A DNA stretch of 64,000 nucleotides from Falsiroseomonas ponticola (GTDB lineage Bacteria; Pseudomonadota; Alphaproteobacteria; Acetobacterales; Acetobacteraceae). The stretch spans positions 124,001 through 188,000 of the forward strand of contig NZ_JAERQN010000007.1 of the NCBI RefSeq assembly GCF_016805305.1. Direction: 5' to 3'. Numbering within the stretch: the stretch's first letter is position 1; every line of letters begins with the position of its first letter. Positions 8,414-15,826 of this stretch are shown in pieces. Below the pieces are notes generated by a model. It saw nothing but the letters and a program-made list of their open reading frames with translations. It was not told where the DNA came from and did not search any database. The position numbers and the translations under genes are program-made.

Positions 8414-8429
8414 ACACTACATCTTGTTG
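8414..8429. promoter_or_regulatory. NrdR-box-like sequence upstream of nrdA
   Basis: ACACTACATCTTGTTG matches 12 of 16 positions of the NrdR consensus and lies 72 bases before the nrdA start, a normal place for repressor control of ribonucleotide reductase by NrdR-ATP/dATP. NrdR boxes usually occur as close pairs; only a weak second match (from 8353) is visible nearby. Confidence 0.5.
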
Positions 8430-8501
8430 GACTGAGCCCGTCGGGGGCATTCTCCGCGCCACGGGGGAGTCGCTCCACCACTGCGGAGCAATTTCGGGGG
8501 G

Positions 8502-10382
8502 TTGGTCGTGTTTGATGCAGTTCAGCTTGAAGGCCATGGCCAGGTTCGGATCGATCGGTCGCGCGATGCGCTGCTGACGGATTTCGGCAAGGCGACGCTT
8601 GATGACCGGTACCTGCTGCCGGGTGAGTCCTACCAGGACTTGTTTGCCCGGGTGGCATCCGCCTACGGGGATGACGCTGCCCATGCGCAGCGGATCTATG
8701 ACTACATCAGCCGGCTGTGGTTCATGCCGGCGACGCCGGTGCTGTCCAATGGCGGCACCACGCGGGGGCTGCCGATCTCCTGCTTCCTGAACGAGGCCTC
8801 GGACAGCCTGGACGGCATCGTCGGCCTCTGGAACGAGAATGTCTGGCTGGCGGCCAAGGGCGGCGGCATCGGGTCCTACTGGGGCAACCTGCGGGGCATC
8901 GGCGAGAAGGTCGGCCGGAACGGCAAGACCTCCGGCGTCATTCCCTTCATCCGGGTGATGGACAGCCTGACGCTGGCGATCAGCCAGGGCAGCCTGCGCC
9001 GCGGATCGGCCGCCTGCTACCTGCCGGTGAACCATCCGGAGATCGAGGAATTCCTCGAGATGCGGCGGCCGACCGGCGGCGACCCGAACCGCAAGGCGCT
9101 GAACCTGCACCACGGCGTGCTGCTCTCCGACGCCTTCATGCGCGCGGTGGAGAATGACGAGGAATGGGCGCTGGTGTCCCCGAAGGACGGGGCGCTGATG
9201 CGCAAGGTCTCCGCCCGCGCCATCTGGATCCGCATCCTGACGGCGCGGATCGAGACGGGCGAGCCCTACATCATCTATTCCGACCACGTGAACCGCGCGC
9301 GGCCGGAGCACCACAAGCTCTCCGGCCTGGAGGTGAAGACTTCCAACCTCTGCTCCGAGATCACGCTGCCGACGGGCATCGACCAGCACGGGATGGAGCG
9401 CACCGCGGTGTGCTGCCTGTCGTCCCTGAACTGCGAGACCTGGTTCGAGTGGAAGGATTCTCCTCGGTTTATCCCGGACGTTATGAGGTTCCTGGATAAC
9501 GTCCTGCAGAGCTTCATCGATACCGCGCCGGACAGCATGGCGCGGGCGCGCTATTCCGCGATGCGGGAGCGGTCGGTCGGCCTCGGCGTCATGGGCTTCC
9601 ACAGCTTCCTGCAGGCGATGAACGTGCCCTTCGAGAGCGCGATCGCGAAGGTGTGGAACAAGCGGATGTTCAAGCACATCCGCGAGCAGGCCGATTTCGC
9701 GAGCCGCATGCTGGCGGAGGAGCGCGGACCCTGCCCGGATGCCGCGGAATACGGCTTCATGGAGCGCTTCTCCAACAAGATCGCGATCGCGCCGACGGCG
9801 TCGATCTCGATCATCTGCGGCGGCGCCTCCCCGGGCATCGAGCCGATCGCGGCCAATGTCTACAACCACAAGACGCTGTCCGGGTCCTACATCGTCCGCA
9901 ACCCGCACCTGAAGAAGGTGCTGGCCAAGCACGGGCGTGACGACGAGGAGACCTGGACGAGCATCACCGTCACCAAGGGCAGCGTGCAGCACCTGGACTT
10001 CCTGACGGAGCAGGAGAAGCTGACCTTCCGCACGGCCTTCGAGCTCGACCAGCGCTGGGTGGTGGAACATGCCGCCGACCGCACGCCCTATATCTGCCAG
10101 TCGCAGTCGGTGAACCTGTTCCTGCCCGCCAACGTGCACAAGCGGGACCTGCACCAGATCCACATGATGGCGTGGAAGAAGGGCGTGAAGTCGCTCTACT
10201 ACTGCCGCAGCCTGTCCATCCAGCGCGCCGATACGATCAGCGCGAAGGTGGTGGGCCAGGGCGATGTCATGGCCGCGCATAATGACGGCGCGGCGGTGCC
10301 GCTGCCGCTGGTGGCGCGGCGGCTGGATGCCGAGCCGAAGGCCAATGGCAACGACTACGAGGAATGCCTGGCATGCCAGTGA
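8502..10382 (+). CDS. nrdA: ribonucleoside-diphosphate reductase, alpha (large) subunit, short form
   Basis: 626 residues starting at TTG 8502 (GTG 8508 is possible). It reduces ribonucleotides to deoxyribonucleotides together with the beta subunit encoded downstream. Visible active-site elements are Cys94 in GLPISCFLNEAS, Asn282-Cys284-Glu286 in SNLCSEI, Cys304/Cys305 after it, the radical-transfer tyrosines Tyr566-Tyr567 and the mobile C-terminal redox pair Cys622/Cys625 (ECLAC). The protein is about 135 residues shorter than E. coli NrdA: the N-terminal ATP-cone is absent, so dATP inhibition through that domain is not expected. The next ORF overlaps its end, and nrdB follows. Confidence 0.97.
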   Translation: MVVFDAVQLEGHGQVRIDRSRDALLTDFGKATLDDRYLLPGESYQDLFARVASAYGDDAAHAQRIYDYISRLWFMPATPVLSNGGTTRGLPISCFLNEASDSLDGIVGLWNENVWLAAKGGGIGSYWGNLRGIGEKVGRNGKTSGVIPFIRVMDSLTLAISQGSLRRGSAACYLPVNHPEIEEFLEMRRPTGGDPNRKALNLHHGVLLSDAFMRAVENDEEWALVSPKDGALMRKVSARAIWIRILTARIETGEPYIIYSDHVNRARPEHHKLSGLEVKTSNLCSEITLPTGIDQHGMERTAVCCLSSLNCETWFEWKDSPRFIPDVMRFLDNVLQSFIDTAPDSMARARYSAMRERSVGLGVMGFHSFLQAMNVPFESAIAKVWNKRMFKHIREQADFASRMLAEERGPCPDAAEYGFMERFSNKIAIAPTASISIICGGASPGIEPIAANVYNHKTLSGSYIVRNPHLKKVLAKHGRDDEETWTSITVTKGSVQHLDFLTEQEKLTFRTAFELDQRWVVEHAADRTPYICQSQSVNLFLPANVHKRDLHQIHMMAWKKGVKSLYYCRSLSIQRADTISAKVVGQGDVMAAHNDGAAVPLPLVARRLDAEPKANGNDYEECLACQ

Positions 10383-10606
10383 CGCTGCCCGTCATCGACC
10401 TCGACATGCTGCCGAGCGAGCCGGCGGGACTGCGCGCGCGCAAGCGCGCGCTGGAGCGTGACCTCGACCGCATGCTGGAACTGCGCGGGCCGGTGACGGA
10501 GGTGCGGCGGCTTGTCGCCGACCTCGACCGCGTCGCGGCGGAACTGGCGCGAAGCCTGCGGGACGGTTCTTCACAACGCGCGTCTGACCACCACCTCGCC
10601 AACTGA
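10373..10606 (+). CDS. small helical protein encoded between nrdA and nrdB
   Basis: 77 residues from the ATG at 10373, overlapping the nrdA stop by 10 bases; an ATG at 10364 would add three residues. The stop is 25 bases before nrdB, so it is probably co-translated within the nrd operon. The sequence is rich in Arg, Leu, Glu and Asp with a heptad-like pattern (ALERDLDRMLELRG, VRRLVADLDRVAAELARSL), suggesting one or two amphipathic helices or a short coiled coil. I do not recognise a family. The position suggests a role with ribonucleotide reductase, but a non-functional ORF cannot be excluded. Confidence 0.55.
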   Translation: MPVTLPVIDLDMLPSEPAGLRARKRALERDLDRMLELRGPVTEVRRLVADLDRVAAELARSLRDGSSQRASDHHLAN

Positions 10607-10631
10607 CATTATCGCAGACGAGAGCATCATC

Positions 10632-11690
10632 ATGCCCGACGATTCCATCCCGCGCGACGAGCTGCCGATCCGCTTCGACCTGATGACGGCGAACCCCGTC
10701 TACAAGCCGTTCCGCTACCCCTGGGCCTATGAGGCGTGGCTGCAGCAGCAGCGCATCCACTGGCTGCCGGAGGAAGTGCCGCTCGCGGATGATGTGAAGG
10801 ACTGGCAGAAGAACCTGACGGCCACGGAGCGGAACCTGCTGACGCAGATCTTCCGCTTCTTCACCCAGGCCGATGTCGAGGTGAACAACTGCTACATGAA
10901 GCAGTACAGCCAGGTCTTCAAGCCGACCGAAGTGCTGATGATGATGTCGGCCTTCTCGAACACCGAGACGATCCACATCGCCGCCTACTCCCACCTCCTC
11001 GACACCATCGGGATGCCGGAGATCGAGTACACGGCCTTCCTCAAGTACAAGGAGATGAAGGACAAGTACGACTACATGCATTCCTTCTCGGTCGAGAACA
11101 AGACCGAGATCGCGAAGACGCTCGCCGCCTTCGGCGCCTTCACGGAGGGGCTGCAGCTCTTCGCCTCCTTCGCCATCCTCATGAATTTTCCTCGATTCAA
11201 CAAGATGAAAGGGATGGGGCAGATCGTCAGCTGGTCGGTGCGGGATGAAACCCTTCATTGCCTCAGCGTGATCCGTCTGTTCCGCACCTTCGTGCAGGAG
11301 AATCCGGAGATCTGGACGGAGGAGCTGAAGCGCGACCTCTACCTCATCTGCTCCACCATCGTGGACCATGAGGACGCCTTCATCGACCTGGCCTTCGAAC
11401 TCGGCGGCGTGCAGGGCCTCGATGCCGCGCAGACCAAGCAGTACATCCGCTTCATCGCGGATCGCCGCCTGCAGCAGCTCGGCCTCAACCCGCTCTACAA
11501 CGTCGAGAAGAACCCGCTGCCTTGGCTCGACGAGATGCTGAACGCGATCGAGCACACGAACTTCTTCGAGAACCGCGCGACCGAATACTCCCGCGCCAGC
11601 ACCGAGGGTTCGTGGGAGGAGGCCTTCGGCGACGCGACCTTCACCAGCGCCCAGCCGGAAGGCGAGATCGAGCTGGCCAGCCGGCACTGA
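10632..11690 (+). CDS. nrdB: ribonucleoside-diphosphate reductase, beta (small) subunit
   Basis: 352 residues, normal for class I R2. The di-iron ligands can be traced: Asp81, Glu112 and His115 (TETIH), Glu172 (FTEGLQ), Glu206 and His209 (RDETLH). Tyr119, four residues after His115, matches the radical tyrosine (E. coli Tyr122), so a tyrosyl-radical class Ia-type enzyme is expected. There is no ATP-cone at the N-terminus. The ATG at 10632 follows an AGAG-type purine stretch. It ends before two strong hairpins and works with NrdA in the cytoplasm. Confidence 0.97.
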   Translation: MPDDSIPRDELPIRFDLMTANPVYKPFRYPWAYEAWLQQQRIHWLPEEVPLADDVKDWQKNLTATERNLLTQIFRFFTQADVEVNNCYMKQYSQVFKPTEVLMMMSAFSNTETIHIAAYSHLLDTIGMPEIEYTAFLKYKEMKDKYDYMHSFSVENKTEIAKTLAAFGAFTEGLQLFASFAILMNFPRFNKMKGMGQIVSWSVRDETLHCLSVIRLFRTFVQENPEIWTEELKRDLYLICSTIVDHEDAFIDLAFELGGVQGLDAAQTKQYIRFIADRRLQQLGLNPLYNVEKNPLPWLDEMLNAIEHTNFFENRATEYSRASTEGSWEEAFGDATFTSAQPEGEIELASRH

Positions 11691-11698
11691 ACACGGAG

Positions 11699-11725
11699 AC
11701 GGCGCCCCGCGGGACGGGGCGCCGT
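11699..11725 (+). terminator. hairpin terminator after nrdB
   Basis: An 11-bp perfect stem (11699-11709 with 11715-11725) with a 5-base loop starts 8 bases after the nrdB stop. No long T-run follows, but position and stability fit a transcript end. Confidence 0.65.
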
Positions 11726-11739
11726 TCGGTGGTACCGGA

Positions 11740-11765
11740 CGCCCGCGGCGGCAGCGCCGCGGGCG
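11740..11765. terminator. second hairpin between convergent nrdB and small gene
   Basis: Another 11-bp perfect stem (11740-11750 with 11755-11765) with a GCAG loop. It sits 9 bases past the stop of the minus-strand gene and probably serves as its terminator or as a back-up for nrdB. Confidence 0.6.
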
Positions 11766-11774
11766 TTGTCGTGT

Positions 11775-12059
11775 TCAGTTCTCGGTCGCGTCGGGGTGGC
11801 GCAGCAGCCACAGGCGTTCATGCGCCGCGACCAGGCTTTCCATGTTCTTGCGGCGGTTCACGTCCGGGGAGACGGGACGGCGCGTCAGCATCATCTCCAG
11901 GATACGCAGGAGTTCTTCCGCCACCTCGAAATCGCCCTGGTCGCAGGCATGGTGGAAGGCGATCAGGATCTTGTCGGAAAGCCGGCGCGTGTGACGCGGT
12001 GGGCCAGAGGGCGCGCGCCCCGCATCGCGGCCGGACGGATCCCGTTCCTCGTCAGACAT
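11775..12059 (-). CDS. conserved small hypothetical protein
   Basis: 94 residues from the ATG at 12059 (MSDEERDPS). The C-terminal two-thirds looks like a compact helical domain: LSDKILIAFHHACDQGDF, EVAEELLRILEMML, then VNRRKNMESLVAAHERLWLLRHP. I recall this pattern from conserved uncharacterised proteins of Rhodospirillales-type alphaproteobacteria, but no function is assigned. It is cytoplasmic (no leader), a single gene, convergent with nrdB. Confidence 0.75.
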   Translation of the reverse strand: MSDEERDPSGRDAGRAPSGPPRHTRRLSDKILIAFHHACDQGDFEVAEELLRILEMMLTRRPVSPDVNRRKNMESLVAAHERLWLLRHPDATEN

Positions 12060-12160
12060 GCAGCATGCAGCTCCCAGTACGGCGCCAGGGTCCCGGCGCG
12101 CGGCGCACACAATAGCTTGGGTTGAGGCGCGCCGGAACCCTCCGCTTCAGGCGGGTGGGT

Positions 12161-12841
12161 TCAGCGCCCGGCGCTGCGCAGATGCGCGCGGATCGACTGC
12201 GCCATCGCCTCGGGCGCGGTTTCCGGCCGGAAGAGCGTGCGAACACGGCCATCCGGGCCCACGAGGTAGATGAAGGAGGAGTGGTCCATCAGGTACTGGC
12301 TCATCTCCGGCCTGTTCACCTTTGCGTAGAATACACGATACGCGCGGGCGGCGGCGGCCACCTGCTCCGCCGAACCGGTCAGGCCGACCATGCGCGGATG
12401 GAAGCGGGAGACGTAGTCGGCCATCGCCGGTACCGTGTCACGCTCCGGATCGATGGAGATGAATACCGGCGTGACGCGCCGCTCCTGCTCCCCCAGCAGG
12501 TCCATGGCATTGGCCATGATGCCGAGTTCGGTCGGGCAGACATCCGGGCAATAGGTGAAGCCGAAATAGACCAGCATGAAGCCGCCGGCGAAATCCGCCT
12601 GCGTCACGGCGCGGCCTTCATGGTTCACCAGGCTGAACGGCCCGCCCAGCGCGATGCCCTGCGGCAGCTGCACGCCCCCGGCGGCCGGCGCCGGCATGTC
12701 CTGCCCGAAGATGGAGGCGATGCGGCGGAGGAAGGCATCGGCGACGGTGTCGTCATCCCCCTTGCCGAGCCAGGCCGAGGCCCAGAGCCCCCCCAGCATG
12801 AGAAGCAGGACGAGGGCTGCGATGCGAATGGCGGCGAGCAT
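12161..12841 (-). CDS. SCO1/SenC-family copper chaperone
   Basis: 226 residues from the ATG at 12841; a longer form to 12880 would put a polar stretch ahead of the membrane anchor. An N-terminal hydrophobic segment (IRIAALVLLLMLGGLWASAWL) anchors a thioredoxin-like periplasmic domain carrying the copper-binding CPDVC pair (Cys98, Cys102) and the distal His187 (MDHSSF). SCO proteins deliver copper to the CuA site of cytochrome c oxidase or act in periplasmic redox control. No oxidase genes are nearby, so the partner is elsewhere. It is divergent from the PglD-like gene. Confidence 0.92.
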   Translation of the reverse strand: MLAAIRIAALVLLLMLGGLWASAWLGKGDDDTVADAFLRRIASIFGQDMPAPAAGGVQLPQGIALGGPFSLVNHEGRAVTQADFAGGFMLVYFGFTYCPDVCPTELGIMANAMDLLGEQERRVTPVFISIDPERDTVPAMADYVSRFHPRMVGLTGSAEQVAAAARAYRVFYAKVNRPEMSQYLMDHSSFIYLVGPDGRVRTLFRPETAPEAMAQSIRAHLRSAGR

Positions 12842-12935
12842 GATGGCGGTGACATAGGCGCCCGGCGCGGTCGCGTCCACCGGACGCGAGGCCGCGGATG
12901 GGCTACAGACGGCGCAGCGGCAGGAGGCGGCGGCG

Positions 12936-13565
12936 GTGCGGGCAGGGGAACATCAGGTCGTCGTCATCGGCGCCGGCGGGCATGCTCGGCCCGTGGTGGA
13001 GGCGCTGCTCCTGCTCGGCCACCGGATCGCGGGGCTGGTGGATGACGCGCCGGACCGCCCGCCGGTGCTGGGCCAGCCCGTGATCGGCGGGCTGGACCGG
13101 CTGGCCGCGCTGCGCGCCGCGGGGATCGGCAGCGCCGTGATCGCGATCGGCGACAATGCCGCGCGGCTGCAGCTCGGCGACCAGGCGCGGGGCTTCGGCT
13201 TCGTGCTGCCGACCCTGGTGCATCCGGGGGCCCTCGTCTCCCCCCATGCCAGCCTGGCGGAAGGCGCGCAGGTCTTCGCCCGCGCGGTGGTGGGGCCGGA
13301 AGCGCGGATCGGGCGGCTCTGCCTGGTGAACACCGGGGCCATCGTGGAACACGAATGCACCGTGGACGAAGGCACCCACATCGCGCCCGGCGCGGTCCTC
13401 TGCGGGCTGGTGCGGGTGGGCGCGCGCTGCCTGGTCGGCGCGGGGTCCACCACCATCGCGGGCCGCCGGATCGGACCGGGCGCGCTGATCGCGGCCGGGG
13501 CGACCGTGACGGCGGATGTGGCGGCGGGGGCGCGCGTGGGGGGGGTGCCGGCGCGGGAGATGTAG
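12936..13565 (+). CDS. PglD/NeuD-like sugar O/N-acyltransferase (left-handed beta-helix)
   Basis: 209 residues from a GTG start. A Rossmann-like N-terminal part (VVVIGAGGHARPVVEALLLLG) is followed by hexapeptide repeats (VFARAVVGPEARIGRLCLVNTG, THIAPGAVLCGLVRVG) that form a left-handed beta-helix. The PglD/NeuD family transfers acetyl from acetyl-CoA to amino-sugars; a catalytic histidine is plausible at VEHECTV. There is no sugar operon right here, but a polysaccharide locus lies 7 kb downstream. It is tail-to-tail with trmN6. Confidence 0.87.
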   Translation: MRAGEHQVVVIGAGGHARPVVEALLLLGHRIAGLVDDAPDRPPVLGQPVIGGLDRLAALRAAGIGSAVIAIGDNAARLQLGDQARGFGFVLPTLVHPGALVSPHASLAEGAQVFARAVVGPEARIGRLCLVNTGAIVEHECTVDEGTHIAPGAVLCGLVRVGARCLVGAGSTTIAGRRIGPGALIAAGATVTADVAAGARVGGVPAREM

Positions 13566-13583
13566 CGCGGGCGGCCACCGCCC

Positions 13584-14300
13584 CTAAATCCCGATCCCCG
13601 CCCCCTCCCTCAGCACCGCCTCCGCCATCCCATCCCCGTCCTGCAGCGCCAGCCCCGGCAGCACCCGCGCCGGCCCGCGGCCGTGGCGGCGGCCGGCGAG
13701 GAGGATGCGCCGGGCCGCCTGGCCGGGGCGGGGCCAGAGGGGGAGGAGGGTGTGGCTGCCGCACCGCGCCGCCGTCAGCGCCGCCATGCCGTCCGCCAGG
13801 CGCGCGGCGGGGAGGATGAGGGTGAGGCTGCCGAGGCGGGCCAGGCGCCAGGCCAGCAGGGTGGTCCAGGCGGCGAGCGGCGTGGCCTCCGCATGGGTGG
13901 CGTTGGCGCGCAGCGCCTCCGGCGGGCGGGTGCCGGCGGGCCAGTAGGGCGGGTTGGCGAAGGCGTGGGCGCAGGCGGGCAGGGCGGCGCGCAGCGCCGG
14001 GTCGGCCACGTCGCCCTCCAGCACCGTCACCTGGTGGGCGTGGCCGTTCAGGGCGGCGTTCTCCCGCGCCAGCGCGGCCAGGGCGGGGTCGCGTTCGATG
14101 GCGAGGACCTGGAGGCCCGGGATGCGGGCGAGCAGGCAGAGGAAGACGGCGCCGGTGCCGCAGCCCGCTTCCAGCACGGCCTGGCCGGGCTTCGCGGGGA
14201 TGCTGGCGGCGAGCAGCACGGCGTCATGCCCCGCGCGCAGGCCGCGTTCGGGCTGGCGCAGGCGGACGCGGCCGCCGAGGAGCGTGTCCTCCGTGATCAT
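13584..14300 (-). CDS. tRNA1(Val) adenine-37 N6-methyltransferase-like protein
   Basis: 238 residues with a class I SAM-dependent fold: LEAGCGTGAVFLCL (motif I), IERDPALAALARENA (acidic loop) and the NPPY catalytic motif (FANPPYWP) of N6-adenine methyltransferases. The N-terminal LGGRVRLRQPERGLRAGHDAV is typical of the TrmN6/YfiC group, which methylates A37 of tRNA-Val. Its start overlaps the upstream DUF2007 gene by 4 bases (ATGA), so the two are coupled. The divergent polyprenyl synthase upstream is an arrangement I recall from other alphaproteobacteria. Confidence 0.85.
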   Translation of the reverse strand: MITEDTLLGGRVRLRQPERGLRAGHDAVLLAASIPAKPGQAVLEAGCGTGAVFLCLLARIPGLQVLAIERDPALAALARENAALNGHAHQVTVLEGDVADPALRAALPACAHAFANPPYWPAGTRPPEALRANATHAEATPLAAWTTLLAWRLARLGSLTLILPAARLADGMAALTAARCGSHTLLPLWPRPGQAARRILLAGRRHGRGPARVLPGLALQDGDGMAEAVLREGAGIGI

Positions 14301-14515
14301 CGCCAGCCCTCGGTTTCCTGCGCCTCGCGCAGGATGCGGCGGGCCTGGGCTTCCTGGTCCTCCGGCACGGCGAGGCGGCGCGGGAAGGCGCCGATGTTGC
14401 CTTCGAGGGCGCCGATATGGCCATCCAGCACCACGGGGTCGCAGCCGCCATCGCGCAGCAGGGCGATGAGGAAGGAGAGCCGCACGGGATCGGTGGTGGC
14501 GAGCAGGACACGCAT
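14297..14515 (-). CDS. DUF2007-family small protein
   Basis: 72 residues. The start MRVLLATTDPVRLSFLIALL, the GCDPVVLDGHIGALEG core and the VPEDQEAQARRILREA tail fit the DUF2007 (putative signal-transducing protein) family, a ferredoxin-like small cytoplasmic domain of unknown role. It is coupled by a 4-base overlap to the tRNA methyltransferase and divergent from ispB, with 82 bases between for the two promoters. Confidence 0.85.
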   Translation of the reverse strand: MRVLLATTDPVRLSFLIALLRDGGCDPVVLDGHIGALEGNIGAFPRRLAVPEDQEAQARRILREAQETEGWR

Positions 14516-14597
14516 CGAACCGCCTTCCGGGCTGCCTCCTTGCCGGTATGGGGGGGCGTGGCTAAGTTGCGCGGCACCCTATCGAGGTCAAGATCGC

Positions 14598-15632
14598 GTG
14601 GATTTGTCCGTCGCGCCGAGCACTACCGCAGCTTCGGACATCGTCCGTGGAGAGGATGCGCTTGCGGCGCTGACCGCGCTGGTGCGGGACGACCTGGAAG
14701 CCTGCAACCGCCTGATCGTGGAGCGGATGCAGAGCCCCGTCGCGCTGATCCCGCAGCTGGCCGCGCATATCGTGGCGGCGGGCGGCAAGCGGCTGCGGCC
14801 GCTGCTGACGCTGGCGGCGGCGAAGCTGGCGGGATATCGCGACGGGCAGCGGCACGTGGCGCTGGCGGCCTGCGTGGAGTTCATCCACACCGCGACGCTG
14901 CTGCATGACGACGTGGTGGATGAAAGCGCGCTACGCCGCGGCCAGGCCAGCGCCAATGCGCTGTTCGGCAACAAGCCCAGCGTGCTGGTCGGCGATTTCC
15001 TGTTTGCCCGCGCCTTCCAGGTGATGGTGGAGGATGGGTCGCTGGAGGTGCTGCGCATCCTGTCCGAGGCATCGGCCACGATCGCCGAGGGCGAGGTGCT
15101 GCAGCTGATCACGCAGAACGACACCGCGACCACGGAAGCGCAGTACCTGGCGGTGATCGAGGGCAAGACGGCGGCGCTGTTCGCGGCGGCGACGGAGGTG
15201 GGCGCGATCGTCGCCGCCTGCACGCCCGCGCAGCAGCAGGGGCTGCGCGCCTATGGCCACAACCTCGGCGTGGCGTTCCAGCTGATCGACGACGCGCTGG
15301 ACTACAGCGCGAAGCAGGAGGCGCTGGGCAAGACGGTCGGCGACGATTTCCGCGAGGGCAAGATCACGCTGCCCGTGCTGCTGGCCTTCCAGCGCGGCGA
15401 CGAGGCGGAGCGCGCCTTCTGGCGGCGGACGCTGGAGGAGCGGGAGCAGGCGGATGAGGACCTGGCGCGGGCGATCGCGCTGATGGAGAAGCACGCCGCC
15501 TTCGCCGACACCGTCGGCCGCGCGCGCGACTACGGCAATGCGGCGCTGGAGGCGCTGGCGGTGTTCCCGGATGGCGTGGAGCGCCGGGCGCTGGAGGGCA
15601 TCGTGGAGTTCTGCATCTCCCGCGCGCGGTAG
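14598..15632 (+). CDS. ispB: polyprenyl (octa/decaprenyl) diphosphate synthase
   Basis: 344 residues from GTG 14598. Both aspartate-rich motifs of trans-prenyltransferases are intact: DDVVD at 104-108 and DDALD at 231-235, with GGKRLRP and GDFLFARAF between them. The enzyme condenses isopentenyl diphosphate units into the ubiquinone side chain in the cytoplasm. Only small residues (A, T) precede the first DDxxD, consistent with a long-chain product, though product length cannot be fixed from sequence. It is a single gene followed by a hairpin terminator. Confidence 0.93.
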   Translation: MDLSVAPSTTAASDIVRGEDALAALTALVRDDLEACNRLIVERMQSPVALIPQLAAHIVAAGGKRLRPLLTLAAAKLAGYRDGQRHVALAACVEFIHTATLLHDDVVDESALRRGQASANALFGNKPSVLVGDFLFARAFQVMVEDGSLEVLRILSEASATIAEGEVLQLITQNDTATTEAQYLAVIEGKTAALFAAATEVGAIVAACTPAQQQGLRAYGHNLGVAFQLIDDALDYSAKQEALGKTVGDDFREGKITLPVLLAFQRGDEAERAFWRRTLEEREQADEDLARAIALMEKHAAFADTVGRARDYGNAALEALAVFPDGVERRALEGIVEFCISRAR

Positions 15633-15679
15633 GACGCCGGGGGCGGGGTTCTGGCGCTGGTCAGGCCCGCTTCAGCCAA

Positions 15680-15711
15680 CCCTCTCCATTCTGTATGGGG
15701 AGGGGGGTTTT
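15680..15711 (+). terminator. Rho-independent terminator after ispB
   Basis: An 8-bp stem with one G-T pair (15680-15687 with 15697-15704), a 9-base loop, extra Gs and then TTTT, 48 bases after the ispB stop. Confidence 0.6.
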
Positions 15712-15780
15712 CGGGGCGATGGAGTGCGATCGCCCGAGGCGTCATCGCCGAAGGGCGTGAATCGCACGACAAGACAAAAG

Positions 15781-15826
15781 GCTAGGGTATGTCAGGCGCT
15801 TCTGCCCGCGCCTGACCTACCCTAGC
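15781..15826 (-). terminator. long hairpin terminator of the minus-strand exported-protein gene
   Basis: Arms 15781-15799 and 15808-15826 form a 19-bp stem with one mismatch and an 8-base loop. It includes the stop codon of the minus-strand gene. On that strand it is followed by CTTTTGTCTTGTC, so it has the layout of an intrinsic terminator. Confidence 0.75.

Larger units (their letters stand above)
8136..8501. other. 366-base divergent intergenic region upstream of nrdA
   Basis: This is the longest non-coding gap in the window and is visibly less GC-rich than its surroundings, with an A-run at 8358-8363. It should carry the promoters for nrdA (plus strand) and the Bug gene (minus strand). 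Two NrdR-box-like sequences lie in it and are listed separately. I cannot assign a -35/-10 pair with confidence. Confidence 0.6.

Noticed and set aside
7143..10280. Extension of the minus-strand Bug gene to a 1045-codon protein
   Set aside because: The extra N-terminal part is antisense to nrdA and the intergenic region; a proper leader and Bug domain begin at 8135.
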